DNA from: Roseiarcus sp963781895
GTDB lineage: Bacteria; Pseudomonadota; Alphaproteobacteria; Rhizobiales; Beijerinckiaceae
Direction of reading: 5' to 3'
DNA: 64,000 bases
Assembly: GCA_963781895.1 (NCBI GenBank)
Contig: CAWAIM010000057.1
Location: 1-64,000 of the forward strand
Shown here: positions 45,464 through 58,107 of the stretch, piece after piece
Layout of the letters: each line of letters opens with the position of its first letter
How positions within the stretch are numbered: position 1 is the stretch's first letter
The notes under the pieces: generated by a model
The model's input: the letters and a program-made list of their open reading frames with translations, nothing else
The model's database searches: none
Told to the model about the DNA's origin: nothing
Program-made: the position numbers and the translations under genes

Positions 45464-45662
45464 CGAATATCGACCTTACCTTTCAGGCGCACGACGATGT
45501 CTCCCGCCCGTCGCAACTTGCGCCGCCGCCGGCGCGCACTTGCCTGTCCCATCAGGCTTCGCCAGGGACGGATTCGAGCAACCCTTGCGGCTAGGGTTAA
45601 GAGCGTGTCGCGAGGATGTCAATCGGCGTAGTAAGCCATTCAACTTACGGTAGAAACGGAGT

Positions 45663-47235
45663 TCAAACTTCAGCAGTCAGCGAATCGTTGCGCGCGCGCG
45701 CGGCGCGAACCGGCGACATTTTCAATTTACGTCTTTCGACTGAGGAGGGGATTCTCAGGCTGTCGCGATATTTGGCGACCGTGCGTCTTGCGACCACGAC
45801 ATCCGCCTCGCGCAGCCGCTCGACGATGACATCGTCCGACAGCACATCGGCGGGGTCTTCCTCGGCGATCATCTGACGAATGCGCTGGCGCACGGCTTCG
45901 GCCGAGTGGGACTGGCCCGAACTCGGTGGAGGCGATCGCGGCGGTGAAGAAATATTTCATTTCGAACAGCCCGCGTGGGGTCTGAATGAACTTGTGCGCG
46001 GTGGCGCGCGAGACCGTCGATTCGTGCACGCCGATCGCTTCGCCGACCATCTTCAGATTGAGCGGCTTGAGGCCCCTCACGCCTTCGATGAGAAAGGAAT
46101 CCTGCCGCCGCACGATTTCGGACGCGACATTCAGGATGGTGCGCGCGCGCTGCTCCAGACTCTTGGCCAGCCAATTGGCCGACTGGAGCTGAGCGGAAAT
46201 ATAGTGCCGGTCCTCTTCCCGCTTTGTGCCGCGGCGGATCTCGGCCGCGTAAACGTCGTTGACCAGCACGCGCGGAAGCGCCTGACTGTTGAGCTCGACG
46301 CGCCAGACCCGATCGGGCGCCGCGGTGACGTAGACGTCGGGAATCGCCGGCGCGCCCGGCGGGTCGCCGAACGCCCGGCCCGGCTTGGGCTCCAGGCGCC
46401 TGATTTCGGCGATCATGTCGCTCAGGTCCTCGTCATCGACGCCGCACAGACGGCGCAACAGCGGATAGTCCCGCTTGGCGAGCGCGGGCAAATTCTCGAT
46501 CAAGGCCTGCATCGCCGGATCGAAACGGTCGCGCTCGCGCAGCTGCAGAGTCAGGCACTCGGCGAGACTGCGGGCGAACACGCCCGTCGGCTCGAGGGCC
46601 TGCATGCGGATCAGCACCTGCTCGACGATTTCGGCGCTGGTCCCGAGCCGGTCGGCGATTTCCGGCGCCGAGCCGACGAAATAGCCGGCCTCGTCCAGCC
46701 CGTCGATGAGCGCGGCGCCGATGAGCCGCTCGGCGGGGTCGGCGAGCAGGATCGCGGCCTGACGCTCGAGATAATCGCGAAGCGACAACGTCTCGCCGAC
46801 ATAGGCTTCGAGGTCCGGCGCCTCGCCGGGGTCGAATCCGCCGCCGACCCCTGACCAGGACGTCGCCGACAGGCCATCGGCCGGCGCGACCGAAGCCCCG
46901 GGGGGCGCGCGTTCGCCGTCGAAGGCGTTCTCGACCTCGGTGCCGAGACCAGCGGCAAGCCCGGCGGGGTCGGTCTCGAGCGCCTCGGACGCCCAGTCGC
47001 CGGGTTCGGCGACCGATTCCGGTTCGGGGACGGCCGGCTCCGCCTCGAGCCGATCGAGAATTGCGCCCTCTCGGTCCTCCGCCCGCTCCAGCAGCGGATT
47101 GCTCGCCAGTTCATTCTCGATGAAGGCGCTCAACTCGACGTTCGGCATCTGCAACAGCTTGATCGCCTGCAGCAGTTGCGGCGTCAGAACCATCGTCTGG
47201 CCCTGTCGCATGGTCAATTTGGCCGAAAGCGCCAT
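45663..47235 (-). pseudogene. rpoN: RNA polymerase sigma-54 factor, one-base frameshift
   Basis: The activator-responsive N-terminus is R-Q-G-Q-T-M-V-L-T-P-Q-L-L-Q-A-I-K-L-L-Q. An acidic/variable linker, the core-binding domain and the HTH G-V-H-E-S-T-V-S-R-A-T follow in one frame up to S-T-E-F-G. There, at 45917-45920, GGG instead of GG shifts the frame. The RpoN box A-R-R-T-V-A-K-Y-R and the rest continue in the next frame to 45663. Repaired: about 523 residues. Loss of the RpoN box would abolish -24 recognition, so a sequencing error is the likelier reading. Confidence 0.92.
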
Positions 47236-47557
47236 TCCTACGTCATTGCTCCTGCGCCGTGCGGCGATTGGCGTGTCACGCCGCGGCTCGCTTTTTGCTT
47301 CTCCACCGCTCTCGTAGCATAGAGGGAACTTGCTGCAAGGTGAAACCCTCGTATGAAAGCGTGGGCATTGGATTGGCGCCCCCTCATTGGCTAGGAGAAA
47401 TTATTCATAAATATCAATATGTTGTGTTCATTAAGCACGCTGCAAAAAGTCTTGGCGGGCATTGAGAGAGATGATATAAAGACTTGCTTATATGTTTATT
47501 GCCTAATGGCTGATCCGCTGATAAGAAACGCCCGGATCAACCGGGAATGATGACGCC
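47236..47557. other. Divergent rpoN/ahcY promoter region
   Basis: About 320 bases, with a clearly AT-rich stretch at 47396-47510 that probably holds both promoters. I looked for a SAH-type riboswitch before ahcY and saw no convincing match. A short stem CCCGG-atcaa-CCGGG lies at 47531-47545, just before the ahcY start. Confidence 0.45.
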
Positions 47558-48961
<1,404 letters not shown>

Positions 48962-49258
48962 GGGGTTGGCGCGCATCGCTTGCCGCGGTCGACGCCCCGG
49001 CTGCGGCGCCTGGTGCGAGCTCTTGTTTTTGTTTCAGGAGGCCGCTAACCGTCGCGAGCAGGTCGAGTGAGGCGTTCATCTGCGACGGGGAGGGGCGCCG
49101 CGATAGCTAGACTCAGCTCTGTGAGGCGTCACTCCCGCGGGCGCTTTCCACAACTACCGCGCCTTGGCGACATCGCATCGCCCGCTACGCGGCGGGAAAA
49201 CGGCCAAGTGCGCGCTCACAATGTCCGCCTGAATTCTGACGGACAGACCCGCTTCGAC

Positions 49259-49336
49259 TCACATTTCCGCTGACAAATACGCCGTCACTTCCATGCCAGC
49301 GCATACTTCGGTAACAACAGGGGCGTTCCAGCTCAT
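49259..49336 (-). CDS. pqqA: PqqA, PQQ precursor peptide (25 residues)
   Basis: ATG 49336 after GAGGAG opens MSWNAPVVTEVCAGMEVTAY plus L-S-A-E-M, then TGA. The core E-V-C-x-G-M-E-V-T-x-Y is the PqqA signature; the Glu and Tyr four residues apart are the ones fused into PQQ. It ends soon after the A-E that precedes D-T-F-N in many PqqA, so it is slightly short. It is about 48 kb from pqqBCD on the same strand. Too short for routine gene calling, but motif and ribosome site together are convincing. Confidence 0.88.
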   Translation of the reverse strand: MSWNAPVVTEVCAGMEVTAYLSAEM

Positions 49337-49454
49337 CGAGGTCTCCTCAGGCTTGTTTCCGGCGGCCCTGATTTTAGGCGCCGACCAAAGCCTAGCACCA
49401 ATCGATGAGGTCGTCACCTGCTCTGAATGGCCGTTGAGCGCCTGAAGACAGGCC

Positions 49455-50783
49455 TCAGCGGCCGTTCTTCATCGACGCCAGATCGTCCTCGGGCAGCAGA
49501 TCCTGCAACAGATTGACGAAATCGCGCGAAGCGAGCGCTTTTGCGCGATCGAGCAGGTAGGGCGCAGGACTCGAGGGCTCGGCCCGCCGCATATGGGCCG
49601 CGACGCTCTCGATCAGCGCGAGCGCGGCCGCGCGCGTCGGCGCGGGTTCCGCTTCAGCATGCGGGAATTCGAGGCTCGGCGCGTTCGACAGGCTGCTCAC
49701 CGGCACGGTGAAGGCGCCGTCGGGCCCGACGAACACCCGCGCCGCGTCGGCGTGACCGGGCGCGAGCAGCTTCATCACGTCATAGAGGTTCTTGCCCAGC
49801 GTTTCACGCGCTTGCCGGATCAGCATCAAGGCCGGGCTCGACGGCTCGCTGCCAGCGAAATAGCCGAGCGCGGAGCCGAGCGCGGCGTCGATGTCGGCGA
49901 GCGACCCGAAGGCCGACGGCGGCGCGTGCGCCAATTCGTCGACCGCGCCGCCGTCCGCCTGTTCCTCCTTCTCCGTCGCGAGCGCCGGCGCGAGCGTTGG
50001 ATCGCGCACGGCGAGAGCGCCGTAGAGAAAGTCCGCCATGTTACGGACGAGCTTGGCGAGCTCCGGCAATTGGACCGCGTTTTCCGGGCCCACCCGCTCG
50101 ATCGTGATCGTCTTGATCGACTCCACCGAGGCGGCGAGACTGCGCAGCGTCTCGACGGCGCCGGAGAGCTTCTCGATTTCGATGTCGCGCAGCAGCCGCT
50201 CGATCGATTTGCCGGAAATGAACTTTTCTTCGGCGCTGGTCTCCTGTTCGCCGAGCGCGTTCATCCGGGTCACGACCCGCGGCTGAATCGCGCCTGTCGC
50301 CACCAGCTGGGCGCGATAGGACAGCACGCCGTCGCGCGAGGTCTCGAGCAGCGGCGCGTATTGGAGCGGCAAAAGGACGACGGCGGTGTCCCCGAGCGTC
50401 ATCAACTGCCCAAGGCGCGCGGAATAATCGCCCGCCTCGGCCCGCGGATTGGCGACGTCCCAGTGCTCCCGCAAAAGCCACGCGACGCTCGCCATCCAAC
50501 GGGCGAAGCCCGCGACGTCGCGGTTGAGAACCGAAAGTTTGGCGAGGAGAACGAGCAGACGCACGTCCAGCGTTCGCGTGAGCAGCTTTTCCGCCGCCTG
50601 GAGCGCGGCGGGAAACTCGATCGAATCGCGCTCGAACGCATAATAGTTGCTCGGCAGGGCTCCCTCGGTCGCCGCGAGGAAATTGAGAAACTCCGCATCG
50701 CCCGCGAGATCGAGATCGGGTCCGCAAGGGTCGTCGGAAGAGATCGGAGCGAGGGCGGCAGGCTCGGCGGGCGCTTCGGACAT
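49455..50783 (-). CDS. tssA: Type VI secretion protein TssA
   Basis: A 442-residue protein with the ImpA_N domain at the N-terminus (P-I-S-S-D-D-P-C-G-P-D-L-D, then F-E-R-D-S and V-R-L-L-V-L-L-A-K-L). A long helical middle and a C-terminal A-x-x-L-I-E-S-V-A-A-H-M-R-R-A-E-P-S-S-P segment follow, typical of TssA. TssA caps or primes T6SS sheath assembly. The only possible partner here is the KAP-like NTPase gene 157 bases upstream; no tssB, C, K or M lies in the window. Confidence 0.88.
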   Translation of the reverse strand: MSEAPAEPAALAPISSDDPCGPDLDLAGDAEFLNFLAATEGALPSNYYAFERDSIEFPAALQAAEKLLTRTLDVRLLVLLAKLSVLNRDVAGFARWMASVAWLLREHWDVANPRAEAGDYSARLGQLMTLGDTAVVLLPLQYAPLLETSRDGVLSYRAQLVATGAIQPRVVTRMNALGEQETSAEEKFISGKSIERLLRDIEIEKLSGAVETLRSLAASVESIKTITIERVGPENAVQLPELAKLVRNMADFLYGALAVRDPTLAPALATEKEEQADGGAVDELAHAPPSAFGSLADIDAALGSALGYFAGSEPSSPALMLIRQARETLGKNLYDVMKLLAPGHADAARVFVGPDGAFTVPVSSLSNAPSLEFPHAEAEPAPTRAAALALIESVAAHMRRAEPSSPAPYLLDRAKALASRDFVNLLQDLLPEDDLASMKNGR

Positions 50784-50940
50784 GGCGAAAGCAATCGGGT
50801 CTGGCCGGCTCTATGATTGGAGCGCAGCGGGTCCGCGGCAAGATACGCGATCCGGCGGCGGACACAATCTGGAGCGGATTTCGATCCGATCCGACCCCAG
50901 TCGGTCCCCCTCTGTCGCCCTTGGCGCCGCGCCGCCCGCT

Positions 50941-52962
50941 TCACAAAGCGAGGGTGTAGCGGCGCGCGGTCTCCGCCGCCGAGCGCGCGTCCTCGAGGGA
51001 AATCGCGCCGCTGTTTGCGGCGCGAGCCGTCCTGATCGCGTTGGCGAGCGTCTCCGGGCCTTGGACGTCGCCGAGGTCTCGCGATCCGCTGAGGAGCAGG
51101 TCGTCCATCGCCGCCCGCGCCTCGTCGTCACCGAACGCCACGGCCTGCATGAGGGCCACCACCGGTCGCGGCAGGTCGGAGCAGCGCGCCAGCCGGTAGG
51201 CGTTGAGGAACCGCTTGGCGTCGCGCGGCGAGCGCGCCGCGAGCGGCGCGAGCGCCGTCAGCAACGCCGCTTCCGCGCTCGACAGCGGCTCGACGAGCGC
51301 CGTGGCGACGTTCGAATCGACCTGCGGCGGCGCCGTATGCCCGGCCGTCGACAGGAGCCGAGCGACAAGCCGGTCGCCGCCGACTCCGAACCGGCCGGGC
51401 AGATTGACGATGATCTGCAACCATTTGTCGAAGCGGCGGCGCGCCTGCTGCGGACCGCCGAGCGCGTCGACGAGGCGCGCCGGATCAAGCGCCAGCAAAC
51501 CGATCATGCCCGGTCCGATGACGCTTTGGGCCGCCCCGATCCAGCCGATCGCCGCCTCCGGCGCCAGGGCGTCGAGATTGTCGACGACGAAGACCAGCCG
51601 ATCCGGCGCCGCGCCGGCGGATTGCGCCCGGCCGATCCGTTCGCTGAGCGAGGCGAGGAAAGCGCGCGCGTCGGCTGACGGCCCGTGTCCCGCATCGAGG
51701 AAATCGGGTCCCGGCGCGCGCGTGGCCGCCTTGCCGCCGGCGCGGCGGGTCGCCGCCTCGACATTCCTCGCGGCGGCCTCGGCCTCGACCGACAGCGCGG
51801 CCACCCGTTGATTGAGCTGCGCCGCCCGCGCGTCCAGATCGCGCCGCCTGTCGCGGACGTCGATATTGAGCAACCGCGCGCCGCGAAACAAAAGACTGGA
51901 GAAGCCGAAGGCGCGCCAGAGGTTGAGCGCGAGCGCGAGCGCGCCGAGGGCCAGCAAAATGTCCGACGCCTTTTTGAACCAGTCGCCGTGCTCCGCGATC
52001 CAGTCTGCGCCCGGCTTCAGCGACGCATTGAAGTTCGCGATCGATGCGGCGGTCGCGTCTCTGTGCAGCCAACCGAGCCCGAAGGCCAGGGCGAAGGCGA
52101 CGATCGCCCACACGAGCAGGCGTCGCTGACTGCCGTAGGCCCAGATCGCGCGCAGGACGACCGCTGCGCGCGCGCCCGCGCCGAGGCTCGTCAAATCGCG
52201 CACCAGATCCCGGAAGCTGACCACGGGATCCGGTCCGGCCAGATCAAAACGGCGCAGGCGCGCCTCGATCGTCCCACGATAGGCGCGCACGAACACGTCA
52301 ATGCGCGAGCCGGGCGTATCGTAAAGCAAAGAATCGCCAAGCCGCGCGCGACGCGCCTCGATATCGTCGCTTTGCGACCGCTCCGCCTCCAGCTTTCTGA
52401 CGATCTCCTCATGCCGTTCGGACGCCGCCTTGGCGGCGCGCAACGGATCGCCGCCGGCGTGCGCGGATTCGTCGAGGAGCGCGGAATAGTCGGCGCCGCC
52501 GGCGTCGCGGTCGAGCGCGGCGTAGGCGGCGCTGGCGAGCGCGACCGGCGCCTCGACGCCGCCGGCGGCGTCCACACGGGCGACGACAACCCGCGCGATC
52601 TCGCCGCTGCCCGGCCTCGCCGGCGAGCGGTTCGTTCCGACGATCATTTGCGCCAGCCGCCTCAGCGCAAAGGTCTTGCCTGCGCCGCCTGGCCCGGCGA
52701 TGGCCGCCAGAAACGGCGTCTGAACCTGCGACGTCATGCACAGCTGCGCCAGCGGCCGCACGACCTGCGCCGCATCGAGCACATCGGCCCCGTCAGCTGA
52801 ATCCGCGAGGAATATCGGCTCGACCGGCGTCTGCGGCGGGACCGGATCTGGCGGGGACGCGGGCTGCGGCGATGGCCTGGGCGGCAGCGGCGTCGGCGGC
52901 TTTTCGCCCGGCGCCCGTCCGCCGAGCAGGCGAACCCTGGCATTCTCGCTGATGTCGGACAA
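50941..52962 (-). CDS. KAP-family-like membrane P-loop NTPase
   Basis: A 673-residue protein. A Pro-rich N-terminus (about 20-50) precedes Walker A G-P-G-G-A-G-K-T at 90-97. Two membrane helices lie at about 282-299 and 333-349, then a coiled-coil-like segment (about 372-405) and Walker B L-V-F-V-V-D-N-L-D at about 456-464. Membrane helices inserted within the P-loop domain are the mark of KAP NTPases. It sits upstream of tssA on the same strand, so I infer a T6SS-linked or defence-type role. Signal peptide absent. Confidence 0.82.
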   Translation of the reverse strand: MSDISENARVRLLGGRAPGEKPPTPLPPRPSPQPASPPDPVPPQTPVEPIFLADSADGADVLDAAQVVRPLAQLCMTSQVQTPFLAAIAGPGGAGKTFALRRLAQMIVGTNRSPARPGSGEIARVVVARVDAAGGVEAPVALASAAYAALDRDAGGADYSALLDESAHAGGDPLRAAKAASERHEEIVRKLEAERSQSDDIEARRARLGDSLLYDTPGSRIDVFVRAYRGTIEARLRRFDLAGPDPVVSFRDLVRDLTSLGAGARAAVVLRAIWAYGSQRRLLVWAIVAFALAFGLGWLHRDATAASIANFNASLKPGADWIAEHGDWFKKASDILLALGALALALNLWRAFGFSSLLFRGARLLNIDVRDRRRDLDARAAQLNQRVAALSVEAEAAARNVEAATRRAGGKAATRAPGPDFLDAGHGPSADARAFLASLSERIGRAQSAGAAPDRLVFVVDNLDALAPEAAIGWIGAAQSVIGPGMIGLLALDPARLVDALGGPQQARRRFDKWLQIIVNLPGRFGVGGDRLVARLLSTAGHTAPPQVDSNVATALVEPLSSAEAALLTALAPLAARSPRDAKRFLNAYRLARCSDLPRPVVALMQAVAFGDDEARAAMDDLLLSGSRDLGDVQGPETLANAIRTARAANSGAISLEDARSAAETARRYTLAL

Positions 52963-53281
52963 TCGATTCTCCTCAGAGCCTCGGCGTCCGGGCGATTCGA
53001 CCCGTGGCGCTTCCGATTCGAGTTACGGGCGCCAAGTCCCGCGCGAGTCAAGCACCAACAGCGTCCAAAAATGGCCGCCGCCTCTGATTCGGGCAAAAAC
53101 TGACCGTATCCCCGGTCGGCAATTCACCATGCCGGCGTTAAGCCCGTCTAAAAGCGCGAATGGGGCGCCAGCATGGCCCGTGTGTCCAGGTCATTCTGTC
53201 GAGGCGCCGAACCGGCCGATGACGGCCGGATAGAATCGGTATAAGGCGCATCGGACGTTCCCGCCCGATGGAGACCAGCCC
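52963..53281. other. Divergent intergenic region
   Basis: About 320 bases between the NTPase gene and the aminopeptidase gene. No gene, repeat or terminator is supported. It must hold both promoters. Confidence 0.4.
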
Positions 53282-54664
<1,383 letters not shown>

Positions 54665-55056
54665 GCGAGGGCGCGCCGCCTCGGACACGTCAATTCGGGT
54701 TGCACGGCTGTCGCGGCGCGAGGCCAATGGACGCGAGGCGCGGGAAGGCGAGCGCCCATCGGTTGAGGTTCTGTAGACCTCTGGCGTCGGCCAGGCCAGG
54801 CGAGAGTTCGTTCGACGACCCGGCAGCGCCCGCTCAAGGCGTCAACGCCATCGCTGGCCCCGCCGATGAGGCGCGTAGCGTCACGAGGCAAAGTGACGAA
54901 TGACGTCGAGCTCAAATTTGGCGTTTCCGACGAGGAAATCGAGATGAAATTCCCAATTTCAACTTGACAAAACGTCTCGAGAAATGCAACTCTTGAGTTG
55001 TAGGGCGGACGTTATCTTATGGGGAGTTGGGGAAATGCAAGTCCAACTTTGGAGGA
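54665..55056 (+). other. Leader of the PEP-CTERM-like gene
   Basis: About 390 bases without a main gene. The 3' end becomes AT-rich, with a TTGACA at 54964-54969 as a possible -35 box. A nine-codon frame at 55034-55063 (M-Q-V-Q-L-W-R-N-D) ends across the ATG of the next gene and might act as a coupling leader. Confidence 0.35.
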
Positions 55057-55422
55057 ATGATTAAAGCGTTCATTGTGGTCGCGATCGGGGTGGGCATAGG
55101 GTGGTTTGGCGGGGTGGCGCAGCCGGCGCTCGCGGGCACGGTGATCCTTGAAGACGGCGCCGTGCGCCAGGCCTACTCCGAGCCGCTTTTCGCGTCGCGG
55201 GGGCTCAACTCGAGCTTCTTCGATTCCGATCCGGCCTTCGCCAATGACAACCTCGGTGTCGGGCCAGTCTCGGGCCTGCCGGCGGACGGCGAGACGCTGA
55301 TCGTCATTGCTGGCGTACCCGAGTTGTCGACCTGGACCATGATGCTGGTTTGGTTCGCGGGGCTCGGCTTAGCCGGCCGCCGCAAGGCGAACCGGAACAG
55401 GTCGGCTTTGGATATCGCTTAG
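55057..55422 (+). CDS. Small exported protein with PEP-CTERM-like sorting tail
   Basis: A 121-residue protein from ATG 55057; an in-frame TTG at 55027 would add ten residues. A signal peptide (M-I-K-A-F-I-V-V-A-I-G-V-G-I-G-W) ends A-L-A. The C-terminus has V-P-E-L-S-T-W-T-M-M-L, a hydrophobic helix F-A-G-L-G-L-A-G and a basic R-R-K-A-N-R tail. This is the PEP-CTERM layout with PEL in place of PEP. Such tails are sorted by exosortase; none is encoded in this window. Confidence 0.75.
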   Translation: MIKAFIVVAIGVGIGWFGGVAQPALAGTVILEDGAVRQAYSEPLFASRGLNSSFFDSDPAFANDNLGVGPVSGLPADGETLIVIAGVPELSTWTMMLVWFAGLGLAGRRKANRNRSALDIA

Positions 55423-55653
55423 TCGAACGGCCCGGACCTGCCGACACCCGGAAAGACCGCCGCGCGGCGGCCTTTCCCGAGTTGGCGGGCGGGGAATGGC
55501 GTCTGTCGGCGGACAGGGAATGAGGTCGCCCCGGCGCGCGATCGCCCGAGCGCCCGACCGGTCGGGCGAGAACAGGAATCCGTCGGATCGACAAGCGCGC
55601 GCGTGCACGGAGGCCGCACGTTCGGCGGCGTCAGGGGCCGAGGCGCAAGGCGG

Positions 55654-55788
55654 CTTCGGCAAGACGACGAATTTTTTCGCGATGTCGGAGCGTTTGACGA
55701 TTTCGACGTTCACCCGCGACATGACCTTTATCAACGCGCGCCTGAAGATCGGCCCCTGATAGCCGCCATCGGCGCAGAGCTTCAGCAA
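55654..55788 (-). mobile_element. IS5-family transposase remnant
   Basis: The minus-strand frame reads L-C-A-D-G-G-Y-Q-G-P-I-F-R-R-A-L and V-N-V-E-I-V-K-R-S-D. This is the IS5-type DDE transposase segment around the second catalytic Asp. It stops matching after F-V-V-L-P-K, where R-R-W-V-V-E-R-T is expected. The remaining transposase and both ends are missing. Confidence 0.8.
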
Positions 55789-56247
55789 GAATGCCGATTC
55801 CGACGAAGCCGCCGTGCGCTGGGCGAAGTCAGCGCGATCCTGCGGGGGAAGGTCCCACTCCGGTAGGGCTTAGCGAGCCGCGCGATAACGAGTGTTGCGG
55901 GTGCGTCCGGTAACGGCGCCGCGGAAGCGTGCACAGTGAGCCTGCGGGGTGCGGGAATGAGCCACGCAATTCGTCAGATCGCGGAGGCCGAGACCATGAC
56001 GGCTGTCGAACGCCATATGCGAGGAGCAGCTATCGCAAGGCTTCTCCGCTCCGCCGGGGTCGATGGCCGCATCACGCAGGCAAGGATCGCGTTGGAACTC
56101 AGCAAGCCCTGTTTCTGCGACCGGGTGGTTGCCGGCGGGCGCTTATGGCGAGGGATGACCGGAGCCATCAGCGGCGAAGCAGGCGCGTTCCCCGTCTCGC
56201 CGCCGAACGTCACACCGCCGGTGGTCGGCGCATTCAGGATGAGGCAA

Positions 56248-58107
56248 TCAACGGCGCCGGGCATGCCGGTATCGCCCGTGGCAGTTCCCCGCATTCGAGT
56301 TGGCCAGCCGGTCGGGCGCCCCAAATCCGTTGCCGAGCATGTTGACATTGCCGGTCAGCGTCGGCGTCGCGCCTGTGGCGCTGTGGCCGAGGAAGAAGCA
56401 ATTCGCCGCCCCCGCGGGATCGATGAAATTGTCGGTCACGTTGAACGATCCGTATTTCGTCGTGTTCGAATCGCTCCCCATGACCGACGAGGCCGTGAGG
56501 CCGCCGCCCATCGTCGCGCTCTGGAGGTTCGCTACCGCCACGTTATTGTTGATCGCCGATGAAGTGACGGCGCCTGCATTGCGGTTTCGATTGAACGTCG
56601 GAATGCCGGTCGAGCCGAACGTGTCCGGCGACAGATAGACGGCATTGTAAGAGTATTGAATGCTTGGGATCACACTTCCCGATGTCGCCACGAAGGCGAG
56701 ATAAATCGGGACATCGCCATGCTGGCCGTCCATACCGTACATGGTCTCGCTCGGCACATATTGCGCGGGAACGCCGGTCAGCGTCCAACTGCTGATGACG
56801 CTCGGGTTCCCCGAGGTGTCGCAACCGTTCGGCGTGGTGGTCACGCCATTGGCCGGGAACCCCGCGCCGCGCACCTGATTGCCAGCAATGATCGAACCGA
56901 ACGCATAGGCCGTGACCGACAGGCAGTTGCCCGGTGCGCCGGAGCCGGCGCCGTTGCCGATGTACGCGGTAAATTGCGTATAGGGCGCATTGCCGTCTTC
57001 GGAATAATTGTTCTGATAGACAAAGCCGTCGCAACTTACTGTGCAGCCGGTAGGAACATTGACCGAGAGCGACCGAGATAAGCGTGTCAACACACTATAT
57101 TGAACGCAAACGCCCGGGCCGCCGGTGACGCAATCATCGTTAGTTTGCGCTAGAGGGGCGTATAATGAAATGCCGCCTCCGACAAGCGTGGGGTTTTTGG
57201 CGTTGCGCTTCCACACGCTTCCCTCGCCGTCTATATACGAGTATTCGATCGTTAGTGACCCTCCCCCGAATATTTGTATTAAGGCGCCAACATTCCATGT
57301 ATTTGCGCCCGAACAAACAAGGCTGTTCTTGAGAATCACATGGGATGACGTATTGATGTTTGCGTGAACGAAGACCGGCAATCCCGCTGCGCCAGTACTA
57401 TTGAGACTGCAAAAGTCGTAGCCGTCCAAGGTAATAGTCGCTGGAGCTGATGCGCCATTGCAAAAGAAGGTCGGGGTCGAAAGATAGGCATTGACCTGGC
57501 AGCCGTTGGTCGTGCTGTAAACGCCGTCCGCCATCAGATTGGCGACCACGGAAGGATCTTTCAGGCCAGAGGGCAAGCACGTGTAGGATGTTCCGCAGCC
57601 CGCCGGATATGTTTGAATGCCGACCGGATAATCGACCCCTGCGACATTCCAGGGCGGACGCCGCAGGCCATTCATTGTCTCACTTCCGACCGTCAGACCG
57701 GTCGCATTGGCAAGATTGTAAGTCCCATTGCCGCCCGTCCCGGTGCCGAAGCTCGCCACGTGAACGCCCGCCGGTACGCCCGCGCCGATGATGGTGTCGC
57801 TTGCCGCGATGACGGTTCGCGAGGCCCCCGAAACCGTCAGCACGCCGCCTGAGATCGCGCCGGTAAACGAAGCCCCCGTATAGCTCTGGCCGCTCTGCAA
57901 CGCATAGGACGTGAAAAAATTCGGGTGCTGCGCGGTGTAGGCGCTCGCGGTCGGGGCTTGTAAGCAACCGTCCGTCGAAGCGGTGTCGGCGTAGGGGCAT
58001 CCCTCCGACACGGCCGGGGCAAGCGATCCATGCGGATGATTGCCGGCGGAAGCGGGCGCGCTCGCGAGGGCCGCGAGCGCCGCCAGGACCGGAAGTCTTT
58101 TCATCAT
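56248..58107 (-). CDS. Secreted beta-helix-like surface protein
   Basis: A 619-residue exported protein. A signal peptide (L-A-A-L-A-A-L-A-S-A-P-A-S-A) starts at ATG 58107. The body is Gly/Thr/Ser/Asn-rich with segments such as H-V-I-L-K-N-S-L-V-C and L-T-I-E-Y-S-Y-I-D-G that look like right-handed parallel beta-helix rungs. The last residues (R-Y-R-H-A-R-R-R) are out of character; a neighbouring frame continues A-T-G-D-T-G-M-P-G-A-V-D, so the true C-terminus may be longer. Its ATG overlaps the stop of the truncated upstream gene. Lower GC and flanking IS fragments suggest acquired DNA. Confidence 0.7.
   Translation of the reverse strand: MMKRLPVLAALAALASAPASAGNHPHGSLAPAVSEGCPYADTASTDGCLQAPTASAYTAQHPNFFTSYALQSGQSYTGASFTGAISGGVLTVSGASRTVIAASDTIIGAGVPAGVHVASFGTGTGGNGTYNLANATGLTVGSETMNGLRRPPWNVAGVDYPVGIQTYPAGCGTSYTCLPSGLKDPSVVANLMADGVYSTTNGCQVNAYLSTPTFFCNGASAPATITLDGYDFCSLNSTGAAGLPVFVHANINTSSHVILKNSLVCSGANTWNVGALIQIFGGGSLTIEYSYIDGEGSVWKRNAKNPTLVGGGISLYAPLAQTNDDCVTGGPGVCVQYSVLTRLSRSLSVNVPTGCTVSCDGFVYQNNYSEDGNAPYTQFTAYIGNGAGSGAPGNCLSVTAYAFGSIIAGNQVRGAGFPANGVTTTPNGCDTSGNPSVISSWTLTGVPAQYVPSETMYGMDGQHGDVPIYLAFVATSGSVIPSIQYSYNAVYLSPDTFGSTGIPTFNRNRNAGAVTSSAINNNVAVANLQSATMGGGLTASSVMGSDSNTTKYGSFNVTDNFIDPAGAANCFFLGHSATGATPTLTGNVNMLGNGFGAPDRLANSNAGNCHGRYRHARRR

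Noticed and set aside
47400..47557. Possible SAH-type riboswitch before ahcY
   Set aside because: The GC-rich conserved core expected for that class is missing; only AT-rich promoter-like DNA and a 5-bp stem are seen.
55936..56562. Plus-strand frame M-S-L-R-G-A-G-M-S-H
   Set aside because: Most of it is the shadow of the beta-helix gene and the first part matches no known family.
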